The notes: generated by a model not told the origin, from the sequence alone. 64,000 nucleotides of DNA from Dehalococcoidia bacterium (GCA_041649635.1 JBAZMV010000003.1:62001-126000), one strand, 5' to 3'. Positions 1 to 9,900 are shown, counted from the first letter of the stretch. A program made the numbers and translations.

Positions 1-2
1 AA

Positions 3-569
3 ATGGAACAGGAGCGCAACGATTATAGCGGACCATGGATACGGCACTTCAGATACTCGGACTTCTCCAAGGAATTCCTTGGCAAACTGTTGTGCGAGTA
101 CGGCCGCCTGTACGAGCTCATCGACGGTTTGTGGTACACCACCACCGCGAAGGAAGTGGGCCCGGAGAAGGCCTGGGAATGGGAAATGAAGGTCTGGCGC
201 GCCATACCCCCGCATGTCATGAAAGGACTGAAGAGAGTCGGCAACTTCGAGGGCAACGACCTGTACACCATGTTCAAGGCTGTGCAGCTGGACCCGTGCT
301 ACACAGAGGGCTTGTACGAGTATGATATCTACATCCGCGATCCGAAATACGCCATCATGACCATCTATCGCTGTCCGTCGCTTATGTACTTCGAGAAGAC
401 GGATCCGGGCCGGGTCAAGCCGCTGTGCGTAGATCTTGAGCCGCCCGCGTTCCAGGATTACGCTGATTTCTGGAATCCCAAGATCAAAGTGCGCCCGCTC
501 AAGCTGCCGCCCCGCAGCGGACCTAATGATATCCCCGTCTGCCAGTGGGAATACATACTGGAAGACTAG
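3..569 (+). CDS. three-Cys family protein, copy 1 (unknown function)
   Basis: A 188-residue soluble protein of a family present as ten domains in this window; its function is not recognised. Landmarks are DYSGP (7-11), DGLWY (41-45), two cysteines 17 residues apart (C124, C142), an NPKIKV segment (158-163) followed by LKLPP, and a terminal C-x-W-E (C180). There is no signal peptide or membrane segment, so it should be cytosolic. The ATG at base 3 gives the same N-terminus as the paralogs, so the gene is probably complete although its ribosome site lies outside the window. From memory it resembles uncharacterised DUF6125-type or ATC-hydrolase-like proteins, which I could not verify. The enoate reductase downstream suggests a role linked to a reduced substrate, which is inference only. 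Confidence 0.8.
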   Translation: MEQERNDYSGPWIRHFRYSDFSKEFLGKLLCEYGRLYELIDGLWYTTTAKEVGPEKAWEWEMKVWRAIPPHVMKGLKRVGNFEGNDLYTMFKAVQLDPCYTEGLYEYDIYIRDPKYAIMTIYRCPSLMYFEKTDPGRVKPLCVDLEPPAFQDYADFWNPKIKVRPLKLPPRSGPNDIPVCQWEYILED

Positions 570-677
570 GGTAAAGTCCCGGTAGTATAATTACCCTGCG
601 AGATGTCGGGCACGCTTTGTCGCAGTGTCGGCGCCTGGCGAGGCTGTGCCGGATATAGAGCATGTGGATTATGAGAT

Positions 678-724
678 GGCCGCTGTTATGAAGGCGAACA
701 TTCTTCGAGCTAACAATAGCGGCC
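678..724 (+). other. hairpin between copy 1 and the enoate reductase
   Basis: An 11-base arm GGCCGCTGTTA (678-688) pairs imperfectly with TAACAATAGCGGCC (711-724) around a loop of about 22 bases. It lies in the 186-base gap before the reductase gene. It has no long T-run, so it may be an mRNA processing or attenuation structure rather than a simple terminator. I see nothing else in this gap except the ribosome site of the next gene. Confidence 0.35.
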
Positions 725-755
725 GTCTTATCGTCGCTTCAAGGAAGTATATACG

Positions 756-2711
756 ATGAATAAAACGCCGTCACTGACAAGACTCTTCGAACGCACTGAA
801 ATAGGTTCGATGAAGCTTAAGAACAGGATAGTAATGCCCGCCATGGGCACGAACATGTCGGACGGCGGATACGTAAACCGGCGGATACTGGATCACTACG
901 AAGCGCGCGCCAGGGGCGGCGCCGGTATGATCATCGTCGAGGTCACGGGCGTGGACTCGCCCGCCGGCAAGAACACGGCTAATATGCTCATGCTGGATGA
1001 CGACAAGTATATCGCCGGCATGAAAGAACTGGTCGACACCCTTCATAAATACAAGGCCAGGGCCGTGCTCCAGATAAGCCATACCGGCAGAGGCGCGCGA
1101 ACCAAGGTTACAGGCGTGCAGCCGGTGGCTCCTTCGCCCATACCCATGCCCTACAGCTCGGCGATAGGCTATAGCGGCGATATGCCCCGCGAGTTGACCG
1201 TGGCGGAGATAAAGGCCATCGAGCAGAAGTACGCCGACGCCGCCGGCAGGGCCAAGGCGGCCGGCTTTGATGCCGTAGAGCTGCACGGAACCGGCTATTA
1301 TCTCATGGCCCAGTTCGTCTCCTCAACCGCTAACATAAGGAGCGATGAATACGGCGGCGATTTGGAAAAGAGGGCGCGGTTCCCGCTGGAGGTGATAGAA
1401 GCGGTCAGGGAAAAGGTCGGAAGTGACTTCCCTCTGCTCTACAAGATGAGCGCGCTGGAGATGGGCGAGGGCGCCGGGCTGACCCTGGACGAGGGGCGAC
1501 GCCTTGCCGTCATGCTCCAGGACGCCGGAGTGGACGCGCTGGAACTGGCGGGGATGATGTGGGGTATAGACCTCAACATGGAGCCGCCGCCGGGGGAGCC
1601 CAGGAACATGGGCCTTATGCTGTCGCCTTTCATCAAATCGGTCGTGACCATCCCGGTAATCGCGGAGGGCAGGATCGACCCGGAGGAAGGTAGTAAAGCT
1701 GTCGCCGAGGGCAAAGCGGACCTCATTGGTTTTGGTCGAGGATTGCTCACGGACCCGCACCTGCCGGAAAAGGCTCGGGAAGGAAGGCTTGATGAAATAC
1801 GCCCGTGCATCGGATGCGGACGCTGTACCGACAGCCAGCTGATGTGGGGCCGGGGAATAATGTGCTCGGTGAACCCGGCAGTGGGCAACGAGGCCGACAA
1901 ATACAGAATCTATAAGGCCAGGAAGATAAAGAAAGTAGCGGTTATAGGCGGCGGGCCCGCGGGCATGGAGGCGGCCAGGGTGGCCGGTATGCGCGGACAC
2001 CGCGTAACGCTGTACGATAAGAGTTCCAAGCTGGGCGGACAGCTGAATCAGGCCGTTATCCCGCCGCACAAGAGCAATCTTGCCCCGTATCTGGAATACC
2101 TGAAGCGGCAGCTACCGCTTAACAACGTCGATATTCGTATCAGAACAATAGCCACCGCCGAAACGATAAGAAAGACCAATCCGGACGCCGTGGTGATCGC
2201 CACCGGCGTCGCCGCGACGAATCTCGATATACCGGGGGTAGACAAGCCGTTTGTCGTTTCTGCAAGATCTGTCCTCAGCGGCAAGAAAACGGCGACTAAG
2301 GTCGCCATAATAGGCGGCGGGCTCATAGGCTGCGAGACGGCGGAGTTCCTGAGCAAACTGGGCAGGCAGGTTACCATCATAGAAATACTGGACTATATAG
2401 CGGAAAAGATGGTGTACGCGCAAAAAACTATCCTGGAGGCCCGCTTGAAGGCTGCAGGAATCGCCGTTATTACAGGAGCCAGGAGCAAAGAAATCACCGA
2501 CACCGGCGTTGTAGTAATAACGGAGGGCGGAGAGAGGACGCATATCGAGGCCGGCACCGTGGTCATCGCTGTAGGGGACAGGCCGAACAATGAACTGGAA
2601 ACGAAGCTTAAAGGCATCGCCGCTAAGATATACACGGCGGGGGACTGCGTAAAACCGGAAGGCATAGCTGAAGCCGTCGCGGCGGGCCACCTGGCGGCCC
2701 TGTCGATTTAG
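756..2711 (+). CDS. NADH:flavin oxidoreductase / enoate reductase (old yellow enzyme-4Fe-4S-FAD type)
   Basis: A 651-residue enzyme of the 2,4-dienoyl-CoA reductase / BaiCD / trimethylamine dehydrogenase family. These enzymes pass electrons from NAD(P)H through FAD and a 4Fe-4S cluster to FMN, which reduces an activated C=C bond. Visible are the FMN TIM barrel (about 1-345, with ELHGTGYY at 175-182 and SDEYGG near 196-201), a cluster motif C351-x2-C354-x2-C357-x12-C370, a first dinucleotide fold GGGPAG (398-403), a second Rossmann motif near 520, and a terminal AGDC segment. Length is normal for the family. GGAAG precedes the ATG. It sits between two three-Cys genes and upstream of two short-chain dehydrogenases, implying a multi-step reductive pathway. 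The substrate cannot be read from the sequence. Confidence 0.9.
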   Translation: MNKTPSLTRLFERTEIGSMKLKNRIVMPAMGTNMSDGGYVNRRILDHYEARARGGAGMIIVEVTGVDSPAGKNTANMLMLDDDKYIAGMKELVDTLHKYKARAVLQISHTGRGARTKVTGVQPVAPSPIPMPYSSAIGYSGDMPRELTVAEIKAIEQKYADAAGRAKAAGFDAVELHGTGYYLMAQFVSSTANIRSDEYGGDLEKRARFPLEVIEAVREKVGSDFPLLYKMSALEMGEGAGLTLDEGRRLAVMLQDAGVDALELAGMMWGIDLNMEPPPGEPRNMGLMLSPFIKSVVTIPVIAEGRIDPEEGSKAVAEGKADLIGFGRGLLTDPHLPEKAREGRLDEIRPCIGCGRCTDSQLMWGRGIMCSVNPAVGNEADKYRIYKARKIKKVAVIGGGPAGMEAARVAGMRGHRVTLYDKSSKLGGQLNQAVIPPHKSNLAPYLEYLKRQLPLNNVDIRIRTIATAETIRKTNPDAVVIATGVAATNLDIPGVDKPFVVSARSVLSGKKTATKVAIIGGGLIGCETAEFLSKLGRQVTIIEILDYIAEKMVYAQKTILEARLKAAGIAVITGARSKEITDTGVVVITEGGERTHIEAGTVVIAVGDRPNNELETKLKGIAAKIYTAGDCVKPEGIAEAVAAGHLAALSI

Positions 2712-2779
2712 GTCTATCGCGTTATGCGATCGAATACTCTGGTCAAGCAATTTCGGTTCCGGAGAGAAAGGAGTCTCAA

Positions 2780-3367
2780 ATGGTAAAAGAAGAAAAAGGT
2801 TACAGCGGACCGGTACGCCCGGTTTGCCGGCTGGAAGACCTCGATAAGGAGACCCTTGTAAAGCTGGCCAACGAATACGCGCGGGCCTACCAGCAGATGG
2901 ACAATCACTGGTACGATGCTATAGCCAAAAGATACGGCGAACAGACCGCCCGCGAGATAGACTTCGAGGTGTGGATGAGAAACATACCTCCGACGGCGCG
3001 GCGCACCCTTGAGGTTCTCGGACACAAAGAGAACGACATGGCCGCCATATTGAAAGTTAACCAATTTCATCCCGCCGCCGGGGGCTGTCCGTACCACTAC
3101 GACTACGAGGTCGAACTGAAGAGCCCGAAGGTCGGCCTGGTAAAGGTCGCCAGGTGCAGACCCATGCGCTTCCTCAGGGAGAAAGGCGACTCGGAATTCC
3201 TAAGAATAATGTGCCGCAAATGGGACGTGGAGATGTTCGGGCAATCGGCCAAGGCCATAGTGCCCAACGTCAAGTGGCGGCCGCTGGTCATCCCGCCTTA
3301 CGACGCTCCGTACGAAAATCAGGAGCCCGGCTATGACTGCATATGGGAGTTTACGATAGAAGATTAG
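2780..3367 (+). CDS. three-Cys family protein, copy 2
   Basis: A 195-residue paralog of copy 1 with GYSGP (7-11), NHWYD (42-46), C126, C145 (18 residues between them) and the terminal C187-x-W-E. It adds a GGCP loop (101-104) shared only with copy 3. Copies 2 and 3 are identical at most positions and flank the two dehydrogenase genes, indicating a recent duplication. AAAGGAG lies just upstream of the ATG. It follows the enoate reductase by 68 bases and precedes a dehydrogenase by 22 bases, so it is almost certainly in the same transcript. The function is unknown; retention of all three cysteines argues that they matter for metal, cofactor or thiol chemistry. Confidence 0.8.
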   Translation: MVKEEKGYSGPVRPVCRLEDLDKETLVKLANEYARAYQQMDNHWYDAIAKRYGEQTAREIDFEVWMRNIPPTARRTLEVLGHKENDMAAILKVNQFHPAAGGCPYHYDYEVELKSPKVGLVKVARCRPMRFLREKGDSEFLRIMCRKWDVEMFGQSAKAIVPNVKWRPLVIPPYDAPYENQEPGYDCIWEFTIED

Positions 3368-3389
3368 CACGGCGATAACGGGAGGCGGT

Positions 3390-4157
3390 ATGATCGCTGA
3401 TAAATTCAGGCTCGACAATAAAGTTGCTATAGTTACCGGCGCCGGTAAAGGCATCGGGCGCTGCATCGCGCTGATGTTCGCCGAGGCCGGTGCGAACGTT
3501 GTCCTCGCGGCCAGGACGGAGGGCGACATCCAGGCCGGGGCGGAGGCAGCAAAGGCCTTCGGGGTTAAAGCGGTCGCCGTGCCCTGCGACGTCACGGTCG
3601 ACGAGCAGCTTGAGCATCTGGTTGCGCGCGCCATTGAAGAATTTGGGCGTATCGATATACTTGTGAACGTGGCCGGGGGCAGCGGGCCGAACGTTGTAGA
3701 AAAGACGTCGCGGAGAAGGTTCCTGGCTTCGCTCGATTTCAATATAGTCTCGGCCTTCGTGCTCACGCGGCTGTGCCTGCCGCACCTTCGGGAAAGCAAG
3801 GGCTGTGTGATTAATATCAGTTCGACCGTGGCGCGCCTTGTTCAGCGCAATTTCAGTGTCTACGGAACGGCAAAGGCCGGGCTTTCTTATATGACTAGGA
3901 TGCTGGCCTGCGACCTTGCGCCGGATGTCAGGGTCAACGCCGTAGCGCCGGGGACGATAATGACCGACGCCCTGAGAAGCTTCGTTGACGAGGCCTCGCG
4001 GCAGAAGATGAGCGACCTTACGCCGCTGAAGCGTCTCGGCACGCCGGAGGATATAGCATATGCCTGCCTGTACCTAGCGTCGCCGGCGGCCGCCTGGGTC
4101 ACGGGCAAGATCATCGACGTGGATGGCGGCACGGAGACAACGAGTGTTCCATCCTGA
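3390..4157 (+). CDS. short-chain dehydrogenase/reductase (SDR)
   Basis: A 255-residue classical SDR, an NAD(P)-dependent alcohol/ketone oxidoreductase. It has TGAGKGIG at 16-23 for the dinucleotide, serines at 144-145, and the YxxxK pair Y158/K162. The usual NNAG motif reads NVAG (93-96), a mild deviation. The C-terminal DGGTE near 245 is typical of the family. GGGAGG precedes the ATG. Spacing of about 20 bases to both neighbours supports an operon with the enoate reductase. It probably oxidises or reduces a hydroxyl group next to the bond handled by that reductase; the substrate is not determinable. Confidence 0.9.
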   Translation: MIADKFRLDNKVAIVTGAGKGIGRCIALMFAEAGANVVLAARTEGDIQAGAEAAKAFGVKAVAVPCDVTVDEQLEHLVARAIEEFGRIDILVNVAGGSGPNVVEKTSRRRFLASLDFNIVSAFVLTRLCLPHLRESKGCVINISSTVARLVQRNFSVYGTAKAGLSYMTRMLACDLAPDVRVNAVAPGTIMTDALRSFVDEASRQKMSDLTPLKRLGTPEDIAYACLYLASPAAAWVTGKIIDVDGGTETTSVPS

Positions 4158-4177
4158 TTTAACTTGGAGATAACGAT

Positions 4178-4921
4178 ATGTTCGATTTAACAGGACATAC
4201 TGCTTTGATCACCGGCGCCGGACAGGGCATGGGGCTGGGCGTGGCCAGGGCGCTGGCCGCCCAGGGAGCAAAAGTAGCCGTGAACGATTACTATGCCGAG
4301 AGGGCGGAGAAGGCGGCGGCGCGGATATGCGAGGCCGGCGGCACGGCTATCGGCGTAGGCGCTGATGTGACCGACCCTGCATCTATCAAGGCTATGATCG
4401 CGGAGATCGAGAGGCGGCTCGGGCCGGTGGACATTCTTGTGAACAACGCCGGCATCCCGGTCGAGGGCGTGAAATACGCGAAGTTCATCGACACCAAACC
4501 GGAAGACCTGGAGATATATGTTGATCTCAACCTGCGCGGCGTTATGAACTGCGTTCGTGCAGTACTACCCGGCATGTGCGAGCGCGGCTGGGGGCGCATC
4601 GTCACCATCTCCTCCGAATCGTGGCGGCTGGGCGTGAACATGGGGCTCTCGCTCTACGCCACTTCCAAGGCCGGAGCGGTGGGCTTTATGCGGCAGATAT
4701 CCGTTGAGGTAGGCTCTTGCGGCGTCACCGCGAACTGTATTTCGCTTGGCATGATGAACAACGCCCCCAATGCAGACGCCATCTGCAAAAAAACCACCAG
4801 CGTCGGACGGGCGGGCACGCCGGAGGATGTCGGGGCGGCGGTTGTCTATTTCGCTTCCAAGGAAGCGGCGTGGGTCACCGGGCAGGTGCTGCCGCTGAAC
4901 GGAGGCTCCTGCACCGCATAG
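4178..4921 (+). CDS. short-chain dehydrogenase/reductase (SDR)
   Basis: A second classical SDR, 247 residues, divergent from its upstream neighbour and therefore probably a different step or stereochemistry. It has TGAGQGMG (12-19), intact NNAG (89-92), serines at 145-146, Y160 and K164, and a terminal NGGS segment. TTGGAG precedes the ATG. Its gene is followed after 46 bases by three-Cys copy 3. Fatty-acyl and steroid-type 3-hydroxy dehydrogenases share this architecture, but nothing here discriminates between them. Confidence 0.9.
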   Translation: MFDLTGHTALITGAGQGMGLGVARALAAQGAKVAVNDYYAERAEKAAARICEAGGTAIGVGADVTDPASIKAMIAEIERRLGPVDILVNNAGIPVEGVKYAKFIDTKPEDLEIYVDLNLRGVMNCVRAVLPGMCERGWGRIVTISSESWRLGVNMGLSLYATSKAGAVGFMRQISVEVGSCGVTANCISLGMMNNAPNADAICKKTTSVGRAGTPEDVGAAVVYFASKEAAWVTGQVLPLNGGSCTA

Positions 4922-4967
4922 GGAAGAGCGATGCGTGCCACGGCGACGCCGCGGAAAGGACGAGTCA

Positions 4968-5603
4968 ATGGTTAAGAAAGAAACCGGGGCCAAGAAGAAA
5001 GCGACAAAGACATCGAAGGAAATGAAGGGCTACGGCGGTCCGGTGCGCCCCGTTTGCCGGCTGGAAGACCTCGACAAGGATACGCTCGTCAAGCTGTGTA
5101 ACGAGTACGCGCGGGCCTACCAGCAGATGGACGGTCACTGGTACGACGCCGTGGCCAAGCGATACGGGGAGAAACTCGCCCGCGAGATAGATTTCGAGGT
5201 CTGGATGAGGAACATCCCCTCGACGGCGCGGCGCACACTGGAAGCACTGGGGCATAAGGAAAACGACATGGCCGGGATACTCAAGGTGATGCAGTTCCAC
5301 CCCGCCGCCGGAGGCTGCCCTTTCCTGTACGACTACGAGGTCGAGCTGAAGAGCCCGAAAGTCGGCATAGTCAAGGTCCCCAGGTGCCACCCGATGCGGC
5401 ACTATCGGGATAAAGGAAACATGGATTTCGTCAGGGTCATGTGCCGCAAGTGGGATACGGAGATGTTCGGGCAATCGGCAAAGGCTATTGTGCCCAATGT
5501 TAAGTGGAAGCCGCTGGTGCTCCCGCCATACGACGAGCCTTATGAAAGACAGGAGAAGGACATCGATTGTATGTGGGAGTTTACGATAGACGACCGGAGA
5601 TAA
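4968..5603 (+). CDS. three-Cys family protein, copy 3
   Basis: A 211-residue close relative of copy 2, with a lysine-rich N-terminal extension of about 14 residues (KKKATKTSK region) before GYGGP (21-25). It has C140, C159 and terminal C201-x-W-E. The ATG at 4968 is chosen over an upstream in-frame GTG at 4935 because GGAAAGGA sits seven bases before it and because the product then starts MVK like copy 2. The extension is the main difference from copy 2 and may be a flexible or nucleic-acid-attracting tail. Function unknown. Confidence 0.8.
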   Translation: MVKKETGAKKKATKTSKEMKGYGGPVRPVCRLEDLDKDTLVKLCNEYARAYQQMDGHWYDAVAKRYGEKLAREIDFEVWMRNIPSTARRTLEALGHKENDMAGILKVMQFHPAAGGCPFLYDYEVELKSPKVGIVKVPRCHPMRHYRDKGNMDFVRVMCRKWDTEMFGQSAKAIVPNVKWKPLVLPPYDEPYERQEKDIDCMWEFTIDDRR

Positions 5604-5668
5604 GTCGACGGTAATATAAGCGCAAAACGAGTCGACAGCACTCGATAATAAATACTAAGGAGGATACT

Positions 5669-6838
5669 ATGGCAGAACTGCAGGACCTTAGCGGTCCCTT
5701 CAATCCTAATTTGGAATTCAGCGACTTCTCCAAGGAGTTTCTGCTGAAATTGACTTATGAATGGCAATGGGCTTTTCTTCAGCTTGACGCCGCCTGGTTC
5801 AATCAGGTCAAGAATAAATTCAGCAACCAGTGGGCTCACGAGTGCAGCATGGAGATGTGGCTGCGGGTCGAAACCCTGGCCAACCCGCGGTATGCCAAGC
5901 TGGCTAAAATACCGTTGAAGAATGTAGTGGACTCATTAAAGGTGATGCAATTGCCGCTGGCGAATACCATAGGCGGGGTCTTTCCGGTCGAATACGACAT
6001 AAGGAATGAGAACCACGCTTTCATGACCGTTAAGAAGTGCCCCGTCCTGGAATGGTGCGAGAAGAACGACCCCGAGCGGATCAAGCCCATGTGCCAGGTG
6101 AACCACCCTCAGATAATGAAACAGAGCGTGGCCAACCCCAATATCCAGGTGACGCCCGTGCAACTGCCCCCCAGGCAGGGAAACGAGGGCTACGCCTGTA
6201 AGTGGGAGTTCAAGCTCGACGTGCCTGCGGGGACGCCCGTGCGCGGCAAAGAGGAAGTGGTTAACGAGACGGCTGACATACCGGAGCTGTCGGATTTGAG
6301 CGGCCCTTTGTACACCAAGCTGACCCGCGACCGCTTCTCCAAGGACTTCATTCTGAAGCTGATGAACAACTACCAGTATTCATGGCTCATAGTAAACGGG
6401 GGATATTACGACGGCTTGCGCAACCGCGGCGTCGACTTCGATACCAGGAATCAACTGGAATTGGAATCGTGGAGGTCGATGGCCAAGAAGGTGAACTGGC
6501 GGTATCCCAAGATAGGAAATTTCGAGTTGAAGACGGTACTCGACTCGCTGAAGGCGATGCAGCTGCCGCTTGACAATACGGTCGGCCTGTTCAGGCCCTC
6601 CTACGAGATCGTGAATCCTAATCTGGTATATGAGAAGGTTGAAAAGTGCCGCACGCTGGAATATCTGCAAAAAGCGGAGCCGGAACGCATCATACCGATG
6701 TGCCGGGAACTCGAGAAACCGATTATCGAGGCGTATATGCTCAATCCGAAGATCAAGTTAACGCCAACCAAGCTGCCGCCTCATGAAGATCCCAATGAGA
6801 CTCCATGCTGCATCTGGGAGATTAAGCTCGATGAGTAA
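5669..6838 (+). CDS. three-Cys family protein, copies 4 and 5 fused in tandem
   Basis: A 389-residue protein holding two complete family domains. Domain 1 (about 1-185) has DLSGPF, C124, C142 and C177-x-W-E. Domain 2 (about 207-389) repeats DLSGPL, C327, C345 and C380-C381-x-W-E. A charged linker rich in Glu and Val (186-206) joins them. Both domains keep QLPL around residues 94-97 and 298-301. TAAGGAGG precedes the ATG at optimal distance, suggesting strong translation. A natural fusion of two copies suggests that the family works as a dimer, which is inference. It closes the first operon; a terminator follows at 6940. Confidence 0.8.
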   Translation: MAELQDLSGPFNPNLEFSDFSKEFLLKLTYEWQWAFLQLDAAWFNQVKNKFSNQWAHECSMEMWLRVETLANPRYAKLAKIPLKNVVDSLKVMQLPLANTIGGVFPVEYDIRNENHAFMTVKKCPVLEWCEKNDPERIKPMCQVNHPQIMKQSVANPNIQVTPVQLPPRQGNEGYACKWEFKLDVPAGTPVRGKEEVVNETADIPELSDLSGPLYTKLTRDRFSKDFILKLMNNYQYSWLIVNGGYYDGLRNRGVDFDTRNQLELESWRSMAKKVNWRYPKIGNFELKTVLDSLKAMQLPLDNTVGLFRPSYEIVNPNLVYEKVEKCRTLEYLQKAEPERIIPMCRELEKPIIEAYMLNPKIKLTPTKLPPHEDPNETPCCIWEIKLDE

Positions 6839-6852
6839 CGCAACCGTTTGAC

Positions 6853-6932
6853 ACGACGATAAGTCTGGCCTAAAATTGCCTGTGCGAGGTTCTGCGCTCA
6901 CCGAAACGGCAAACCCGCCGGGCTACCGAAGT
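6853..6932 (+). promoter_or_regulatory. possible degenerate GEMM-like riboswitch remnant
   Basis: The leader of the c-di-GMP gene contains CACGAC, then GGCCTAAA, and later GCCGGGCTACCGAAG, which resemble the 5' edge, mid-region and 3' end of GEMM-I aptamers. The first hairpin and the diagnostic GGGACGCAAAGCC segment are missing. It sits immediately before a strong terminator hairpin, the arrangement expected for a switch. It is either a decayed element or chance similarity. Confidence 0.25.
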
Positions 6933-6939
6933 TGATTGA

Positions 6940-6970
6940 CGCCTTCGGGCAGTACCGCCCGAAGGCGTTT
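6940..6970 (+). terminator. intrinsic terminator before the c-di-GMP protein gene
   Basis: A perfect 11-base-pair stem CGCCTTCGGGC (6940-6950) / GCCCGAAGGCG (6957-6967) with a six-base loop is followed by TTT and a T-rich stretch. It ends the first operon, and because it lies 26 bases before the next start codon it could also act as an attenuator for that gene. Confidence 0.7.
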
Positions 6971-6995
6971 CTGTCGTTAGAGATATGAGATCCGC

Positions 6996-9900
6996 ATGAG
7001 AGACGAAGAGAAAAGCAAAGAACAACTCATTAGCGAACTTGTCGAGTTGCGCGAGCGTTTCGACGAGCAGAGCGCCAAGCTCAAACAGGCGCAGGAAATC
7101 GACAAGGCGCTGCGTGACAGTGAGAAACGGTCCCATGAACTGGCCGACTTGCTGCCCCAGATGATATTCGAAACGGATGAGCAGGGCAATCTCATCTATG
7201 GCAACCGCTGTGCCTATGAGACGCTTGGCTATACTCCGGAAGATGTCAAGAAAGGCCTGAACGTCACGGATTTTGTGCTTCCGGAAGATCGGCTTGTTAT
7301 CGTCGACAACCTCCTCAAGACCCTCGAAGGCCAGCCGATTGAGCATCCGCGCAACGATTTCACCATCATCAGAAAGGACGGCACAACATTCCCTTCGCTT
7401 ATTTGGCCATCCATCATCATCAGCGACAACAAACCGGCAGGCATCCGCGGCATCTGCGTGGATATCACCGAAATGAAGAAAGCGGAAGAAGCGCTGCGCA
7501 AGAGCGAGGAACGCTATAGGTCGGTAGTGGACAACGCCAGCGAAGCGATAATCGTAGCCCAGGACGGAATGCTCAAGTTCTTCAACCCCAGGGCTCTCGA
7601 AATCGGAGGCTACACGCCGGATGAACTATCTGCTATACCGTTCATCGAGCTCATACACCCCGATGACCGCCAGATGGTTGTCGAGCGGCACCTGAGAAGA
7701 CTGCAGGGCGAAGAGTTCGACCATACATATCCTTTCAGGGTTGTGTCCAAGGACGGAAAAAGCAAATGGATGGAGATCAACTCCGTACTTATCTCCTGGA
7801 ACGGCAAGCCGGCCACCCTTAACTTCCTGAGCGACGTTACCAAACGAAAGCTTACTGAGGACGCCCTGCGCCAATCTGAAGAGAAGCTGCGGCTCATCTT
7901 CGACTCCATTAAAGACGATATAACGATCACGGACCTGGAAGGCCGCATCATCTCGATGAACGAAGCGGGCCTACGAATGTCCGGCTACAGCCGCAAAGAA
8001 GATGTCATCGGACGCAACGGCTTTGATTTCATCGCAGATAAGGATCGAGCCAGAGCCATAGAAGATTTGACAAAACAACTGACGATAAAAGATGGCTATA
8101 CCTTATCGTACTATGCTCTGAGAGATAAAGAAGGGAAAGAGTTCGATGCCGAGGTAAGCGCGGCCGTGCTGCCGGATATTAACGGAAACGCGAACGGATT
8201 TATAACGGTTGTACGCGACATCACCAAACGCAAACTGGCTGAGAAAAAGCTGCAGGAAAGCGAAGAAAAATACAAAGAGTTGGTTGAACAGGAGAAGGAC
8301 GTTATCTTCTCCGTGGACGCATCGGGCCATTTTACATCTATCAACTCGGCGGTAGTATCCTGGGGATTCAAACCGGAGCAAATAATAGGACGACATTTCT
8401 CTGAATTTATACCGGCTGAATGGCAAGGAGTTGTGCCGGGAGCGCTTGATCAGATATTAACGTCTGATGATATTACCGCTGAACTTGTTGTTTCCGACGC
8501 TAACGGCAAGGGCCGTCCCATCGAATTCAGCGCCACCGTTATCAGAGAAGGCAAGGAATACAGAGGCGTGCGGGGCATTGTCCGCGATATCACAGAGCGC
8601 AAACAAATCGAGGAAGCACTGCGCGAATCGGAACAGAAACTGCGACTCACTTTCGAATCCATCAACGAGGCCATCATTCTGACAGACCTGGAAGGAAACA
8701 TTCTGGACATCAATGAAGCGGGCATAAGGAAATCGGGATACAGCTTCAAGGCGCAGTTGATCGGCCTCAACGGCCTGCAATTCTTCGCAGAAGAAGCTAG
8801 ACCCAGAGTTTTGGAACAACTGACCAATCTCCTTAGGGATGGCAGTATACCAATAATCGCCTCTAAGATTATAAGCAAAACCGGCCGGATTTATGACGTC
8901 GAGGCCAGCGCCGTACTGCTGCGCGATAATACCGGCAATCCCACAGGTCTCATTGTAGTTATAAGAGATGTATCCGAGCGCAAGCGCATGGAGGAGGCCT
9001 TACGGGACTCAGAGGAAAAACTGCGCTTCATGTTCAAGTCCATCATCGACGCCGTTGTAGTTGTAGACCTTGAAGGTAAAATCCTGGAAGTGAACGATGC
9101 GGGGTTAATACTTACTGGATACAGCAATAGAGACGATCTCATAGGAGTGAACGCCTTCGATTTCGTTGTCGAGGAGGATCGAGAGAGATCATTCACTGAT
9201 ATGATGGACTCGTTCAAAGTTGGGCCCGGCTTCCTTGTCCAGTATCGGTTCAAAAATAAACATGGCGATCTGCTGTTCGTAGAGGCCAGGGGCGGTATGG
9301 TTTTCAACGCTTCCGGCGAAGTTACCGGTTTCATAGTTATCGTAAGGGATATCACCGAGCGCAAGCGCATGGAGGAGGCTTTGCGCGATTCGGAGGAGAA
9401 ACTTAGGCTGACCTTCGAATCGATAGAAGACGCTATAGTAGTGATCGACCTCAACGGTTATATCACGGACCTGAACGAGGCGACTCTCCGAATAGGGGGC
9501 TATGCCCATAAAAGCCAGGTTATCGGGCGCAACGCCTTTGACCTGATCGCTCCAAAAGACCTGCACCTTGTTATGGAAGACCTGAAAGAACGCATTGCGG
9601 GACGTCCCAAAGAGAGAATGGAGTACTCGATCCAACCTAAAGGTGTCAAGTCCATTGATGTGGAACTGACGGCCTCAACCATACATGACGAGAAGGGTAA
9701 CCCCGCGGGATACATCGCCGTCCTGCGGGATATTACGGAGCGTAAACTGGCGGAAAATCAGCTTAGAGAGAGCGAACAGAAATATAAAGAGCTCGTTGAG
9801 AGAGAGAAAGACGTTATTTTCTCCATCAACGAGTCCGGGATAATCACCTCGGTTAATTATGCCGTTACGATGTGGGGATACAATCCGGATGAGATTATCG

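Noticed and set aside
1323..2069. Minus-strand open frame inside the first enoate reductase
   Set aside because: The reductase frame has all cluster and flavin motifs. The antisense product is compositionally odd and typical of antisense shadows in GC-rich genes.
4935..4967. GTG start extending three-Cys copy 3 by 11 residues
   Set aside because: The ATG at 4968 has a good ribosome site and gives the MVK start shared with copy 2.
6853..6970. Intact GEMM-I riboswitch before the c-di-GMP gene
   Set aside because: The first hairpin and the GGGACGCAAAGCC core are absent, so at most a remnant is reported.
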